From an uncultured Eubacteriales bacterium (GTDB taxonomy: Bacteria; Bacillota; Clostridia; Christensenellales; Aristaeellaceae), in the NCBI GenBank assembly GCA_902789795.1, contig CADAPM010000024.1:1-47009 (forward strand): a stretch of 47,009 nucleotides of DNA. The letters run 5' to 3'. The translations under genes and the position numbers were made by a program. Every line of letters begins with the position of its first letter. Position 1 is the stretch's first letter. Shown piece by piece: positions 17,564 to 28,065 of this stretch. The notes below the pieces were generated by a model. That model was not told the origin of the DNA and searched no databases. It was given only the letters and a program-made list of their open reading frames with translations.

Positions 17564-17577
17564 GGAAAGGATAACAC

Positions 17578-18030
17578 ATGAGTGAACTGACTGACCGCGT
17601 CGCGTTCCTGCGCGGACTGGCCGAAGGCATGCAGCTGGACGCTTCCAAGCCCGAAAGCAAACTGATGCTCAAGATGCTGGAAGTGCTGGACGAAATGGCC
17701 AAGGACAACGACGACCTGCACAAGGCGCTGGATGAGCTCAACGATTATGTGGAAAGCATCGACGAAGATCTTTCCGACATGGAAGAGGACATCTACGGCG
17801 ACGCCACCGACGAGGACGAGGACGACGAAGAAGACGAAGACGACGAAGAGTCCGATGACGAGGATAACGAAGACGAGCGGACCGTCGAATACGCCTGCCC
17901 CTACTGCGGCGAGGTGATGGTATTCGACGTCGAGCGTTTCGACTTTGACGAGGACTATCTCTGCCCCAACTGCCACAAGCCCCTCTTCCCGGAGGACAGC
18001 GAAGGCGAGGACAGCGGTGACGAGGAATGA
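17578..18030 (+). CDS. CD1247-type acidic zinc-ribbon protein
   Basis: The 150-residue protein has the CD1247 N-terminal domain (ELTDRVAFLRGLAEGMQLD, then a helical region likely coiled coil to about residue 60), a very acidic linker of about 35 residues that is almost only Asp and Glu, and a C-terminal zinc ribbon with CPYCGEV and CPNCHKPL. The function is unknown; the family is conserved in Clostridia, commonly behind efp as here. AGGAAAGG precedes the start. The acidic linker could mimic nucleic acid or bind the ribosome, but that is speculation. Confidence 0.85.
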   Translation: MSELTDRVAFLRGLAEGMQLDASKPESKLMLKMLEVLDEMAKDNDDLHKALDELNDYVESIDEDLSDMEEDIYGDATDEDEDDEEDEDDEESDDEDNEDERTVEYACPYCGEVMVFDVERFDFDEDYLCPNCHKPLFPEDSEGEDSGDEE

Positions 18031-18071
18031 CCGCGTCAGATGAAGAAGCTGTTGCACATCGTGATATGACA

Positions 18072-18249
18072 GCCCTCATCCGCTTCGCATCCGCTCAGCA
18101 CCTTCCCCCGAGATCGGGGGAAGGCTTTAGTTTATATTCCATCAAAATTGAAAAGTATTTGAAAAATCAAATACTTCTGACTGTATTCGAGTAAGAGCCT
18201 TCCCCCGATCTCGGGGGGAGGTGGGCCGCGTAGCGGCTCGGATGAGGGC
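18072..18249. repeat. MITE-like element, copy 1 (terminal repeats GCCCTCATCCG)
   Basis: Ends GCCCTCATCCG (18072-18082) and CGGATGAGGGC (18239-18249) are perfect inverted repeats. Inside each end sits a strong hairpin, CCTTCCCCCGAGATCGGGGG (18101 on) and CCTTCCCCCGATCTCGGGGG (18198 on), around an AT-rich centre that has its own hairpin (AAGTATTTGA/TCAAATACTT). It carries no gene. The same structure occurs at 23961-24155 and 41223-41599. The hairpins may also end transcription of the efp unit. Confidence 0.85.
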
Positions 18250-18295
18250 GTTATTGCACCGTGATCATCCGCCCTTTTAAAGGAGCCCATGCACC

Positions 18296-19003
18296 ATGTT
18301 CACAGACATGCACAATCATTTCGTCTACGGCGTCGATGACGGCTGTGCGGATCAGGAGGCCATGCTCAGGCTGCTGACAGCCCTGGAAGCGAACAGCATC
18401 ACAGAGCTGATCTCCACCTCCCACATCACGCCGGGGCAGCACCACTTCCCCATGGAGGACTACCAGGCCCACTTTGAGGAGGCCCGGGAGCTCATCCAGC
18501 GGGAGGGCTTCCATATGCAGATCCATACCGGTCACGAGATCCTCTACACGGACGCCGCGGCCAGGTACCTGCGCGAAGGCAAGGCCCTGACCCTGGCCGG
18601 CAGCGAGTACGCGCTGATCGAATTCCTGCCCACCGAAAAGTATGAGCGCCTCACGGAGGCTGCGTATAAGATCCGCAACGCGGGCTACTTCCCCGTTTTC
18701 GCGCACATCGAGCGCTATGCGTGTCTGTCCGACATCGCGAAGATCGAAGAACTGCGGGACCGCTACGGCGTGCGCATCCAGGTCAACTGCAGCCTGTTCG
18801 CGCGCAAGCAGGGCTTCCTGAGAAAGCGCTGGATCAAAAACGTCATGAAGTACGGCCTGATTGACTACGTCTCCACCGACACCCATGATATGCCCGGCCG
18901 CGAGCCCCTGATGGCCCAATGCTACGACGTGCTGATGAAGGACTACGGCAAAGAAACCGCCCTGGCCCTGACCCATGACAACGCGCAGGAGTTCTTTGAA
19001 TGA
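18296..19003 (+). CDS. CpsB/YwqE-type PHP-domain protein tyrosine phosphatase
   Basis: This 235-residue PHP-fold protein resembles CpsB/CapC/YwqE phosphatases, metal-dependent enzymes that dephosphorylate bacterial tyrosine kinases controlling capsule export. The metal-binding motifs are visible: DMHNHFVYGVDDG at residues 4-16, TSHITPGQHH, HTGHEI, FAHIERY, and STDTHDM near residue 200. It is not next to a tyrosine kinase or capsule genes here, so the substrate is open; a general PHP phosphoesterase is the alternative. AAAGGAG lies 10 nt before the ATG at 18296, better than for the ATG at 18290. A hairpin terminator shared with the convergent dnaA follows. Confidence 0.85.
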   Translation: MFTDMHNHFVYGVDDGCADQEAMLRLLTALEANSITELISTSHITPGQHHFPMEDYQAHFEEARELIQREGFHMQIHTGHEILYTDAAARYLREGKALTLAGSEYALIEFLPTEKYERLTEAAYKIRNAGYFPVFAHIERYACLSDIAKIEELRDRYGVRIQVNCSLFARKQGFLRKRWIKNVMKYGLIDYVSTDTHDMPGREPLMAQCYDVLMKDYGKETALALTHDNAQEFFE

Positions 19004-19019
19004 GCTGAACATAAAATAA

Positions 19020-19059
19020 GCCCCTGACACTGGATACACCCAGTTGACAGGGGTTTGTT
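19020..19059. terminator. Terminator between converging phosphatase gene and dnaA
   Basis: CCCCTG-ACA-CTGG pairs with CCAG-TTGA-CAGGGG, followed by TTTGTTTT on the plus strand; the A-rich left side (ATAAAATAAG) allows use by dnaA too. Confidence 0.75.
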
Positions 19060-19075
19060 TTATACTATCAGTGAT

Positions 19076-20395
19076 TTATCTTTCCTGCAGCTGCTTCGTC
19101 AGGTCGGTGAGCACCGTCTCCAGAGACGGGTTCTGCCGGCGTTCCTCCGCAATGCGGTCGCAGCCGTGCTGGATAGTGGAATGGTCGCGGCCGAAGGCGT
19201 CTCCGATGTGCGGGAACGAGGCGGAGGCCACCTCACGGCACAGGTACATGGCGATCTGGCGCGGCATGGAGATCTCCCGGTTGCGGCGCGGGCCCTTCAG
19301 GTCGTCCCCGGTCAGGCTGTAATACTGGGCCACGGCCTCGATGATGTCGTCGCAGGTCAGCTGCCGCGGCGCGGAGCTCTGGAACACCTCTCTGAGCGCA
19401 TCCTCCGCCAGCTGTTTGTCGATAGGACGGCCGGTCAGGGAGGAATAGGCGCTCAGGCGCTTGAGACACCCCTCCAGCTCGCGGATATTGCTCTCCACCC
19501 GGGAGGCAATCATCTCCAGCACCTCGCGGTCGATATTCAGCATATCGTCCGTGCTCTTTTTCTGCAGGATCGCCACGCGGGTCTCGAAATCCGGCTTGCC
19601 GACATCCGCGATCAGGCCCCAGGCGAAGCGGGAGGTCAGGCGGTCGGTCAACTTGGGGATATCCTTGGGCGGCCGGTCCGAGGTGATGACGATCTGCTTG
19701 CCCGCGTCGTGCAGCGCGTTGAAGGTGTTATGGAACTCCTCCTGGGTGCTCTCCTTCTTCGCCAGGAACTGGATATCGTCGATCAGCAGCAGGTCGCACT
19801 TGCGGTAGCGCTCCCGGAACTCGGGCGTACGCTTCTGCTGGATCGCCTCGATCAGCTCGTTGGTGAAGGTCTCCGTGGTCACGTAGCGCACGATGGTCTC
19901 CGGGCGGCTGTTGAGCACAAAATGCCCGATGGCGTGCATCAGGTGCGTCTTGCCCAGGCCGACGCCGCCGTACAAAAACAGCGGGTTATAGGCGTCCGCA
20001 GGCGCTTCCGCCACGGCGAGGCACGCGGCGTGGGCAAAGCGGTTGGCGTTGCCCACCACGAAGGTATCAAACGTGTAGGCGGGATTCAGGTCGCTGCTGC
20101 CGCGCTCCGGATCGGCACTCCGCTCGGGCGCCGGCTGGGCCGGCTGCTCGCCCTTGTGCATCAGCTGCAGGCGCACCGGCTGGCCGGCGGCCTGGATCAG
20201 CGCGTTCTCGATCAGCGTGGCCCAGTTGTGCTCCACAAAGGTGTAGATGAAATCTGAGTTCGCCTCCGCATAAAACACACCGTCCCGAAGCCCCACCGGG
20301 CTCAGGCCGTTCTGGATCCACGTCGTATAGGAAACCATCGGCATCTGCGGCTGGATGATCTGGCATACGCGAGCCCACAGCTCCTGGTCGTTCAA
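19076..20395 (-). CDS. dnaA: Chromosomal replication initiator DnaA
   Basis: DnaA binds DnaA boxes at oriC, melts the origin and loads the helicase. The product is 439 residues from the TTG at 20395 (MNDQELWARVCQII), which has GGGGAG 8 nt upstream; an ATG at 20425 is in frame but has a weak site and would add 10 residues. Domain I matches (SYTTWIQNGLSPV), a variable linker follows, then AAA+ with Walker A GGVGLGKTHLMHAIGH, Walker B LLIDDIQFLAKKE and sensor ITSDRPPKDI, and domain IV with the box-binding signature FGRDHSTIQHGCDRI. All domains are intact. Unusually, dnaN, recF, gyrB or rpmH are not beside it: the divergent neighbour is a sugar kinase. I see no cluster of TTATCCACA boxes nearby. 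Confidence 0.96.
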   Translation of the reverse strand: MNDQELWARVCQIIQPQMPMVSYTTWIQNGLSPVGLRDGVFYAEANSDFIYTFVEHNWATLIENALIQAAGQPVRLQLMHKGEQPAQPAPERSADPERGSSDLNPAYTFDTFVVGNANRFAHAACLAVAEAPADAYNPLFLYGGVGLGKTHLMHAIGHFVLNSRPETIVRYVTTETFTNELIEAIQQKRTPEFRERYRKCDLLLIDDIQFLAKKESTQEEFHNTFNALHDAGKQIVITSDRPPKDIPKLTDRLTSRFAWGLIADVGKPDFETRVAILQKKSTDDMLNIDREVLEMIASRVESNIRELEGCLKRLSAYSSLTGRPIDKQLAEDALREVFQSSAPRQLTCDDIIEAVAQYYSLTGDDLKGPRRNREISMPRQIAMYLCREVASASFPHIGDAFGRDHSTIQHGCDRIAEERRQNPSLETVLTDLTKQLQER

Positions 20396-20484
20396 AACGT
20401 TCACTCCCCTGACATATTTCGGCATTCTGCCCCGCTCTACTGAGCGTCTTTCCCACGACAGTATTCGCAAAGGCGGCGTCCTTC

Positions 20485-20513
20485 ATCTTAACAAACCACG
20501 GCGAAAATTGCAA
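20485..20513 (-). promoter_or_regulatory. Promoter of dnaA
   Basis: Minus-strand TTGCAA (20508-20513), 17-bp spacer, TAAGAT (20485-20490), giving a leader of about 80 nt. No TTATNCACA box overlaps it. Confidence 0.65.
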
Positions 20514-20543
20514 GTGTTTTCCTGCAAAGTATTTAACATTTCA

Positions 20544-20572
20544 TAGACAACGAATGAACAATTTGATATAAT
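20544..20572 (+). promoter_or_regulatory. Promoter of the kdgK-like pseudogene
   Basis: TAGACA (20544-20549), 17-bp spacer, TATAAT (20567-20572), with an extended -10 TG. It is a strong promoter in front of a broken gene. Confidence 0.8.
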
Positions 20573-20609
20573 GTCCTCACAGACTACAAGCAGAGATGCA
20601 GGAGGCGCA

Positions 20610-21643
20610 ATGATGGAGCACTTTAATCCGCTGGCCGCACCGCAGACGGCAGGCAAACATTTCATCACCATGGGCGAGATCATGCTCAGGCTCACCCCGC
20701 CCAACTATGACAAGATCCGCATGGCCAATACCTTTGAAGCCAGCTACGGCGGCAGCGAAGCGAACATCGCCCTGGCCCTGGCCAACCTGCAGGTGGACAG
20801 CACCTTCTTCTCCGTCGTGCCCAACAACTCCCTGGGCAAGAGCGCCATCCGCTGGCTGCGCTCCAACGACGTGCACTGCACCCCGAGACCGGCTACGGCA
20901 TCCGCCCCAGCAAGGTCATCTATGACCGCAAGCATTCCGCCATTTCCGAGTTCGATTTCAGCGGCTATGATTTTGACGCCCTGCTCAAAAACTTCGACTG
21001 GCTGCACCTGAGCGGCATCACGCCCGCCCTGAGCCCCCATTGCGCGGACGCCATCCTGCGCATGCTGGAGAGCGCCAAGAAGCTGGGCCTCACCGTCAGC
21101 TTTGACGGCAACTTCCGCTCCGCCCTGTGGACCTGGGAGCAGGCCCGGGATTTCTGCACCAAGTGCCTGCCTTACGTAGACATCCTGCTGGGCATTGAGC
21201 CCTATCATCTCTACAAGGACGACAGCGATCCGTCCAAGGGCGACTGGAAGGACGGCGTTCCCCTGCAGCCCACCTACGAGCAGCAGGACGAGATCTTCCA
21301 GCGCTTCGTGGAGAAGTACCCCAACATCCGCTGCATCGCGCGCCACGTGCGCTACGCCCATTCCGGCTCCGAGAACAGCCTGAAGGCCTTCATGTGGTAT
21401 GACAACCATACCTTCGAGAGCCGGCTGTTCACCTTCAACATCCTGGACCGCGTGGGCGGCGGCGACGCCTTCGCCAGCGGCCTGATCTACGCCATGATGC
21501 ACGACTACAAGCCCATGGACATGATCAACTTCGCCGTCGCGTCCAGCGTCATCAAGCACACCATCCACGGCGACGCCAACATCATCGACGACGTCCAGTC
21601 CATCAAAAATCTGATGAATATGAATTACGATATCAAGAGGTAA
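20610..21643 (+). pseudogene. kdgK: 2-keto-3-deoxygluconate kinase (PfkB family), frameshifted
   Basis: KdgK phosphorylates 2-keto-3-deoxygluconate, from uronic acid breakdown. The reading frame is broken: the first part (ITMGEIMLRLTPP, YGGSEANIALALANL) runs to NDVHC at about 20878; the continuation (ETGYGIRPSKVIYDRKHSAI) is in another frame from about 20883 and runs to the stop at 21643, including the catalytic DRVGGGDAFASGL near the end. Family members have roughly 15 further residues between these two segments, so a small out-of-frame deletion is more likely than a simple slip. AGGAGG precedes the ATGATG at 20610/20613. The rest is well preserved and the promoter is intact, so the break is recent or an assembly error. 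The uronate link fits the GH67 gene at 35 kb. Confidence 0.85.
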
Positions 21644-21646
21644 AAA

Positions 21647-21776
21647 GAAAGTAGGAAGTAGAAGGGAGAAAGTAGGAAGTAATTAATGTTTATGACGCGG
21701 TTTCAAAACTGTCTTTCCACCAGTTCGAGCCGAAGTATAATTACTTCCTACTTCCTACTTCCTAATTCCTACTTAA
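21647..21776. repeat. Purine-rich long hairpin, copy B (kdgK/tatD)
   Basis: Purine arm with GAAAGTAGGAAGTAG and AAAGTAGGAAGTAATT (21647-21684) pairs with AATTACTTCCTACTTCCTAC and following bases (21739-21776) over a roughly 55-nt loop. It begins 3 nt after the kdgK stop, and the tatD stop codon TAG (21769-21771) lies inside the right arm. Confidence 0.85.
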
Positions 21777-22536
21777 TCCCGTAGATCCTCCTCGCATTCT
21801 CAAACGTGATCTTCGCCATTTCTTCCGCCGGGATGCCATGCAGCTCGGCGGCTTTTTTGCATACGTACTGCACGTTGGAGGGGTCGTTACGGCGGCCGCG
21901 CATGGGTTCAGGCGCGAGGTAGGGGCTGTCGGTCTCAATCAGCAGGCGGTCCAGGGGCACGATCTGGCAGGCAGCCTGCAGGTGCACGGATTTCTTGAAG
22001 GTCAGCGGGCCAGCGAAGGAGATATAAAAGCCCATGCGCAAATATTCCTTCGCGGTCTCCGCGCTGCCGGAAAAGCAGTGGATGATGCCCTGGGGCAGCG
22101 CCTTGCGTTGGCGGAAGATCTCCACCATGTCCCCGTGCGCGTCCCGGATATGGAAGACACAGGGCATGTCCAGGGCCACCGCCAGGTCCAGCTGCTCATT
22201 GAGGACGCGCCTCTGCACGTCGCGGGGGCTCAGATCGTAATAGTAATCCAGGCCGATCTCGCCGATGGCCACATAGGGCTTTTCCTTGCACCAGCGCTCC
22301 AGGGTGGCGATGTAATCCGCCGGGGCATCCTTGGCTTCGTGCGGATGCACGCCGCAGGTGGCATATCCCCCTTCGTGGCTCAGAGCAAAGGCCAGGGAGG
22401 ATTCCGAAGTCTTCAGGTCGCTGGCGACGCAGGTGAACTTCTCCACGCCCGCCGCCCGGATCTGCGCATAGACCTGTTCCCGATCCTCGTCGAACCGCTC
22501 GTCATCCAAATGGCAATGACTGTCGAATAGCCGCAT
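21769..22536 (-). CDS. tatD: TatD-family metal-dependent deoxyribonuclease
   Basis: TatD proteins are cytosolic TIM-barrel metal-dependent 3'-5' exonucleases involved in DNA repair and clean-up. The 255-residue product has the metal ligands in DSHCHLDDERFDEDR (HxH), GEIGLDYYYD (Glu), FHIRDAHGD (His), IHCFSGS (His) and IETDSPYLAPEPMRG (Asp). The ATG at 22536 has GAGGT upstream; a start at 22554 is less good. The last codons (GIK-stop) run into a repeat hairpin, whose GTAG supplies the stop codon. In many Clostridia tatD sits near metG and rsmA; that context is missing. Confidence 0.95.
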   Translation of the reverse strand: MRLFDSHCHLDDERFDEDREQVYAQIRAAGVEKFTCVASDLKTSESSLAFALSHEGGYATCGVHPHEAKDAPADYIATLERWCKEKPYVAIGEIGLDYYYDLSPRDVQRRVLNEQLDLAVALDMPCVFHIRDAHGDMVEIFRQRKALPQGIIHCFSGSAETAKEYLRMGFYISFAGPLTFKKSVHLQAACQIVPLDRLLIETDSPYLAPEPMRGRRNDPSNVQYVCKKAAELHGIPAEEMAKITFENARRIYGIK

Positions 22537-22560
22537 TGTATTACCTCGCTGCATAAGAAC

Positions 22561-22582
22561 AGCCCGGGGTTTCGCCCGGGCT
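22561..22582 (-). terminator. Hairpin between the VanY-like gene and tatD
   Basis: AGCCCGGG (22561-22568) pairs with CCCGGGCT (22575-22582). On the minus strand it lies 18 nt after the VanY-like stop with a weak T-rich tail. The better T-run (ATTTGTTT) is on the plus side. Confidence 0.5.
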
Positions 22583-22599
22583 ATTTGTTTAGTCTTTTA

Positions 22600-23754
22600 T
22601 CAGTAGTAGAGGGACACGATCACGCCGCCCATGTTGTCGATGGAGGCTTCCGCTTCCGCTCCGGCGGGGACCTTCACATTGACGCTGCCACCGGTATCGG
22701 CCATGCGGTAGATCTCATACTTGAGTTCGCCGTTCTGATAGACCGCCAGGTGCGGATGCGCCGCCACGTATTCGATGAACTCTTCCAGGCACAAGTCCTT
22801 CTGGTGCATGACCGCCGCCGCAGCCTCGCCGACGTAGCGGAAGATCATCAGGTTCTTTTTCTCGCCGGTCTTCCAGGACTTATCCGCGTTGGTGGCCGTC
22901 GGATAGCCGCTGACCGGGAAACGGAACACGAAGCCGTACTCCCAGGAATGGTTCCACAGCCAGCTGAAGTGCTCGGTCTCGGTAAACTTGACGCTGTTGA
23001 ACTCGCTGTCGCCCCGCTTGTTGCGGCGGATATTGAAGGAAAGACCGGTCTGGTACTCGCTGGTGCCGGGCACGTTCACGTTCTCACGGGTCTTTTCGAT
23101 CAGGACCTCGCCAGTGTAGCGACTTTCCAGCTTGGACTGCTCTTTCAGGAAGTACTCGGTCTGGCCCGCATTGGTGCGGAAGCCTTCCCAGATCAGGTAA
23201 TTGTCCAGCCCGCTCTCCTTGGCCGCCTGCAGCATGTCCAGCAGATGATCGTACACCGGCTGCAGCACGCGCACGCTGCGGTCCTTGGTCTGGATGGAGA
23301 AGTTGTCCGCACCGGACTGGGTCATGATGCTGACCAGCTCTTCCCCGTTCTCAAAACGCTCATCCGTGAAATCAGAGGGCAGATAATGCCAGCGGTTGAC
23401 GAGCATCAGGCCGCCCGCCTCGAGCTCCTCGCGCTCAAACTCCTGATCGCTGCCGTTCTTCACGTCGAAGCTGCTGATATCCACGATATCCCAGCCCGTC
23501 GGTTCTGGCTGCGGCCAGCTCTCGTCCACAGGCTGGGTCTGGGCAGCCGCCTGCTCCGCCAGCCACTGTTCGCGCATCGCAATGCGCTCTTCGTTCTGCT
23601 TGTCGCGCTGGGCCTGTGCTTGCGCCAGCTGCTCATCGACCGTGTTGCGGGCGTAGATGAAACCGATCACCGCGATCGCAGTGAACACGAGCAGTACGAT
23701 CAGTATATGTCCGAGCCTGACATAGGCGTCTTTTTTCTTGGTGTCTTCAGCCAT
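22600..23754 (-). CDS. Membrane-anchored VanY-like (M15B) protein without zinc ligands
   Basis: The 384-residue protein has a cytosolic basic N-terminus, one membrane helix (about 13-35, LGHILIVLLVFTAIAVIGFI), a Gln/Glu-rich linker and an extracellular domain resembling VanY/LdcB peptidoglycan carboxypeptidases: EGFRTNAGQTEYF (for SGYRTxxxQ), PGTSEYQTGLSFNI (for PGxSEHQTGLAVDI), WNHSWEYGFVFRFP and FRYVGEAAA (for EPWHxRYVG). The three zinc ligands and catalytic Glu are replaced: His by Tyr234, Asp by Asn241, His by Ile304, Glu by Asn301. It is therefore probably a pseudo-enzyme that binds wall peptides or regulates. It has a perfect-consensus promoter and no frame damage, so it is likely expressed. 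The ATG at 23754 has AAGGAGG 11 nt upstream. Confidence 0.8.
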   Translation of the reverse strand: MAEDTKKKDAYVRLGHILIVLLVFTAIAVIGFIYARNTVDEQLAQAQAQRDKQNEERIAMREQWLAEQAAAQTQPVDESWPQPEPTGWDIVDISSFDVKNGSDQEFEREELEAGGLMLVNRWHYLPSDFTDERFENGEELVSIMTQSGADNFSIQTKDRSVRVLQPVYDHLLDMLQAAKESGLDNYLIWEGFRTNAGQTEYFLKEQSKLESRYTGEVLIEKTRENVNVPGTSEYQTGLSFNIRRNKRGDSEFNSVKFTETEHFSWLWNHSWEYGFVFRFPVSGYPTATNADKSWKTGEKKNLMIFRYVGEAAAAVMHQKDLCLEEFIEYVAAHPHLAVYQNGELKYEIYRMADTGGSVNVKVPAGAEAEASIDNMGGVIVSLYY

Positions 23755-23813
23755 AAGGGTCACAGCCTCCTTCTGTTTCACATCAGGATCGATGCAAATT
23801 TTCAGACATGCCT

Positions 23814-23842
23814 ATTATAACGAAAGCTGTCCAGAATGTCAA
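23814..23842 (-). promoter_or_regulatory. Consensus promoter of the VanY-like gene
   Basis: Minus-strand TTGACA (23837-23842), 17-bp spacer, TATAAT (23814-23819), perfect in both boxes, 60 nt before the start codon. Confidence 0.88.
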
Positions 23843-23960
23843 ACTAATTTTGTAACAATTTTGAAAAATATTCGACATATCTGTAATAATTTGTAAAGAA
23901 AGCGCAAATGGAGTGCATCACGAAAAATATGGAACACCTGAAAGAGTAGCACAATTTGAA

Positions 23961-24155
23961 CGCCCTCATCCGTCAGGCTTGCGCCTGACACCTTCCCCCG
24001 AGAACGGGGGAAGGCCTTTCGTTGATTTCTTTCCATAATTTACGCAAATGCCTGTGCTTGCAAAAAGTCCTTTGGATCAATCAAGCAGCGACCAACAAAG
24101 CCTTCCCCCGATTTCGGGGGAAGGTGTCGCGTCAAAGACGCGACGGATGAGGGCG
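23961..24155. repeat. MITE-like element, copy 2
   Basis: CGCCCTCATCCG (23961-23972) and CGGATGAGGGCG (24144-24155) are perfect 12-bp terminal inverted repeats. The subterminal CCTTCCCCCG hairpins start at 23991 and 24101 around an AT-richer centre. It fills most of the 424-bp gap between the VanY-like promoter and ppdK; no gene is visible. Confidence 0.88.
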
Positions 24156-24217
24156 TTCTCTTACAATTGCCTACGTCCATAAATGTACTGATATATCGTT
24201 CTCTCGGTAAATGAATA

Positions 24218-24252
24218 GAAAAAGGAGCTGCCGCATTTCTGCAGCAGCTCCG
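24218..24252 (-). terminator. Rho-independent terminator of ppdK
   Basis: On the minus strand GGAGCTGCTGCA pairs with TGCGGCAGCTCC (one mismatch), followed by a TTTTTC run. It begins about 15 nt after the ppdK stop. Confidence 0.9.
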
Positions 24253-24266
24253 GGAAAGCTTTAGGA

Positions 24267-26912
<2,646 letters not shown>

Positions 26913-26976
26913 TGTTTATCCTCCTTGATGGATTTAATAACTGGTCGATGACAGACACCGTTCCGTCAACCGATTC

Positions 26977-27005
26977 ATTATAGCGTGAAAACGGTACGAT
27001 TTCAA
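26977..27005 (-). promoter_or_regulatory. Promoter of ppdK
   Basis: Minus-strand TTGAAA (27000-27005), 17-bp spacer, TATAAT (26977-26982), about 65 nt before the start codon. Confidence 0.82.
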
Positions 27006-27073
27006 GCTTTTTGTTTAAAAAATGTTCGCATAATTATCCGCATATACAGCTTTTCATTTGTTCCGCGCTTCCA

Positions 27074-27102
27074 TTGAAAAGCGGGAACGTCTCTGATACA
27101 AT
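27074..27102 (+). promoter_or_regulatory. Promoter of the broken SpoIIE-type phosphatase gene
   Basis: TTGAAA (27074-27079), 17-bp spacer, TACAAT (27097-27102). It is intact although the gene downstream is not. About 120 nt of leader lies between it and the start codon. Confidence 0.75.
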
Positions 27103-27224
27103 GGGAGGCGGTTCCTCTTATCTTTCAAACGCGAACCGCTGCCCTCATGGAGCAGGCAGACAGAAAAGGACGATCATCGCGGCTTCACAGGGCCGCTTCA
27201 CATAAGACAGAAAGGGGCGCTGCA

Positions 27225-27797
27225 ATGCTAAAAAAGAAAACAGCTGCCATCGGACTGGTTTTTTCTCTCCTGCTGGCGATCGGGACCCTGATCCTGAGTC
27301 TGCAGTTTATCAATAACAACGAACTGGTCAGGAACGCGATCTTCCACGCGGGCATGGACGCGCTGGGCGCTTTCGTGTGCGCGATGCTGTACTTCGGCTG
27401 CATGCGGCAGGTGGACTACACCACCCGCAGTTTCATCATTCTACCGGACGGAGTTCGACCTCTACGCCAGCATGAACCCCGCCAAGGAGGTCGGCGGCGA
27501 CTTTTATGATTTCTTCCTGATCGACGACAATCACCTGGGCCTCATCATCGGCGATGTCAGCAGCAAGGGCGTTCCCGCCGCGCTGCTCATGATGGTCTCC
27601 AAGGCCATGATGCGCAACTATTCCAAGGAAGGGATCAGCCCGGCGGAGATCCTCAAAAAGACCAACGATTTCTTCTGCTCGGAAAACAAGACGGACATGT
27701 TCGTCACCGCCTGGGTCGGCATCCTGGAGACGCCTTAGTCACCAGCGCCGAACAGTTCGACGACCTCACGATGCTGTGTCTGGAATACAGAGGATAA
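27225..27797 (+). pseudogene. Membrane SpoIIE-type PP2C phosphatase with two internal deletions
   Basis: Three pieces of one gene remain. Piece 1 (27225 to about 27440) encodes a start MLKKKTAAIGLVFSLLLAIG and two membrane helices. Piece 2, in another frame from about 27444, reads RTEFDLYASMNPAKEVGGDF and on through IIGDVSSKGVPAALLM to GILETP, the first half of a SpoIIE/RsbU phosphatase domain with its metal-binding Asp residues. Piece 3, in a third frame to 27797, reads SAEQFDDLTMLCLEYRG, the usual C-terminal strand. The linker between the helices and the domain and roughly 100 residues of the domain are missing. AAAGGGGC precedes the ATG. Intact relatives act in partner-switching stress or sporulation control. 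This copy cannot make a phosphatase. Confidence 0.85.
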
Positions 27798-28006
27798 TTA
27801 GGAAGTAGGAAGTAGGAAGTAGGAAGTAAATAGTGTTCTGCGATCAGCGATAAACGATGCATGAAAGAAACCGCGCCGAGGCGCGGTTTCTTTACATTAT
27901 CACCCACCAAAGGCAGGCCCTTTTGATGATCCAAATGCCGTAATGAACGAAAGCATGAGCAAGCACAAGTAGAATTACTTCCTACTTCCTACTTCCTACT
28001 TTCTCC
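27797..28006. repeat. Purine-rich long hairpin, copy C
   Basis: ATTAGGAAGTAGGAAGTAGG and on (27797-27829) is complementary to TTACTTCCTACTTCCTACTT and on (27975-28006). Between the arms lies about 140 bp with a terminator hairpin. The left arm starts at the stop codon of the decayed phosphatase. Just beyond, 28023-28060 holds tandem CTTCAAC units. Confidence 0.82.
27864..27893. terminator. Bidirectional terminator inside hairpin C
   Basis: AAAGAAACCGCGCC (27864-27877) is perfectly complementary to GGCGCGGTTTCTTT (27880-27893), with A- and T-rich flanks on either side. Confidence 0.85.
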
Positions 28007-28065
28007 TTCCTCCCTGTTGCTTCCCTTCAACCTTCAACCTTCAACCTTCTCCCTGCTCCCTGGCT

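Noticed and set aside
20396-20610. Replication origin next to dnaA
   Set aside because: No TTATCCACA-type boxes and no AT-rich unwinding element; the region is explained by two divergent promoters.
23839-24036. 65-codon frame over the MITE-like element
   Set aside because: It is carried by the repeat, has no homology pattern or ribosome site, and other copies of the repeat do not keep the frame.
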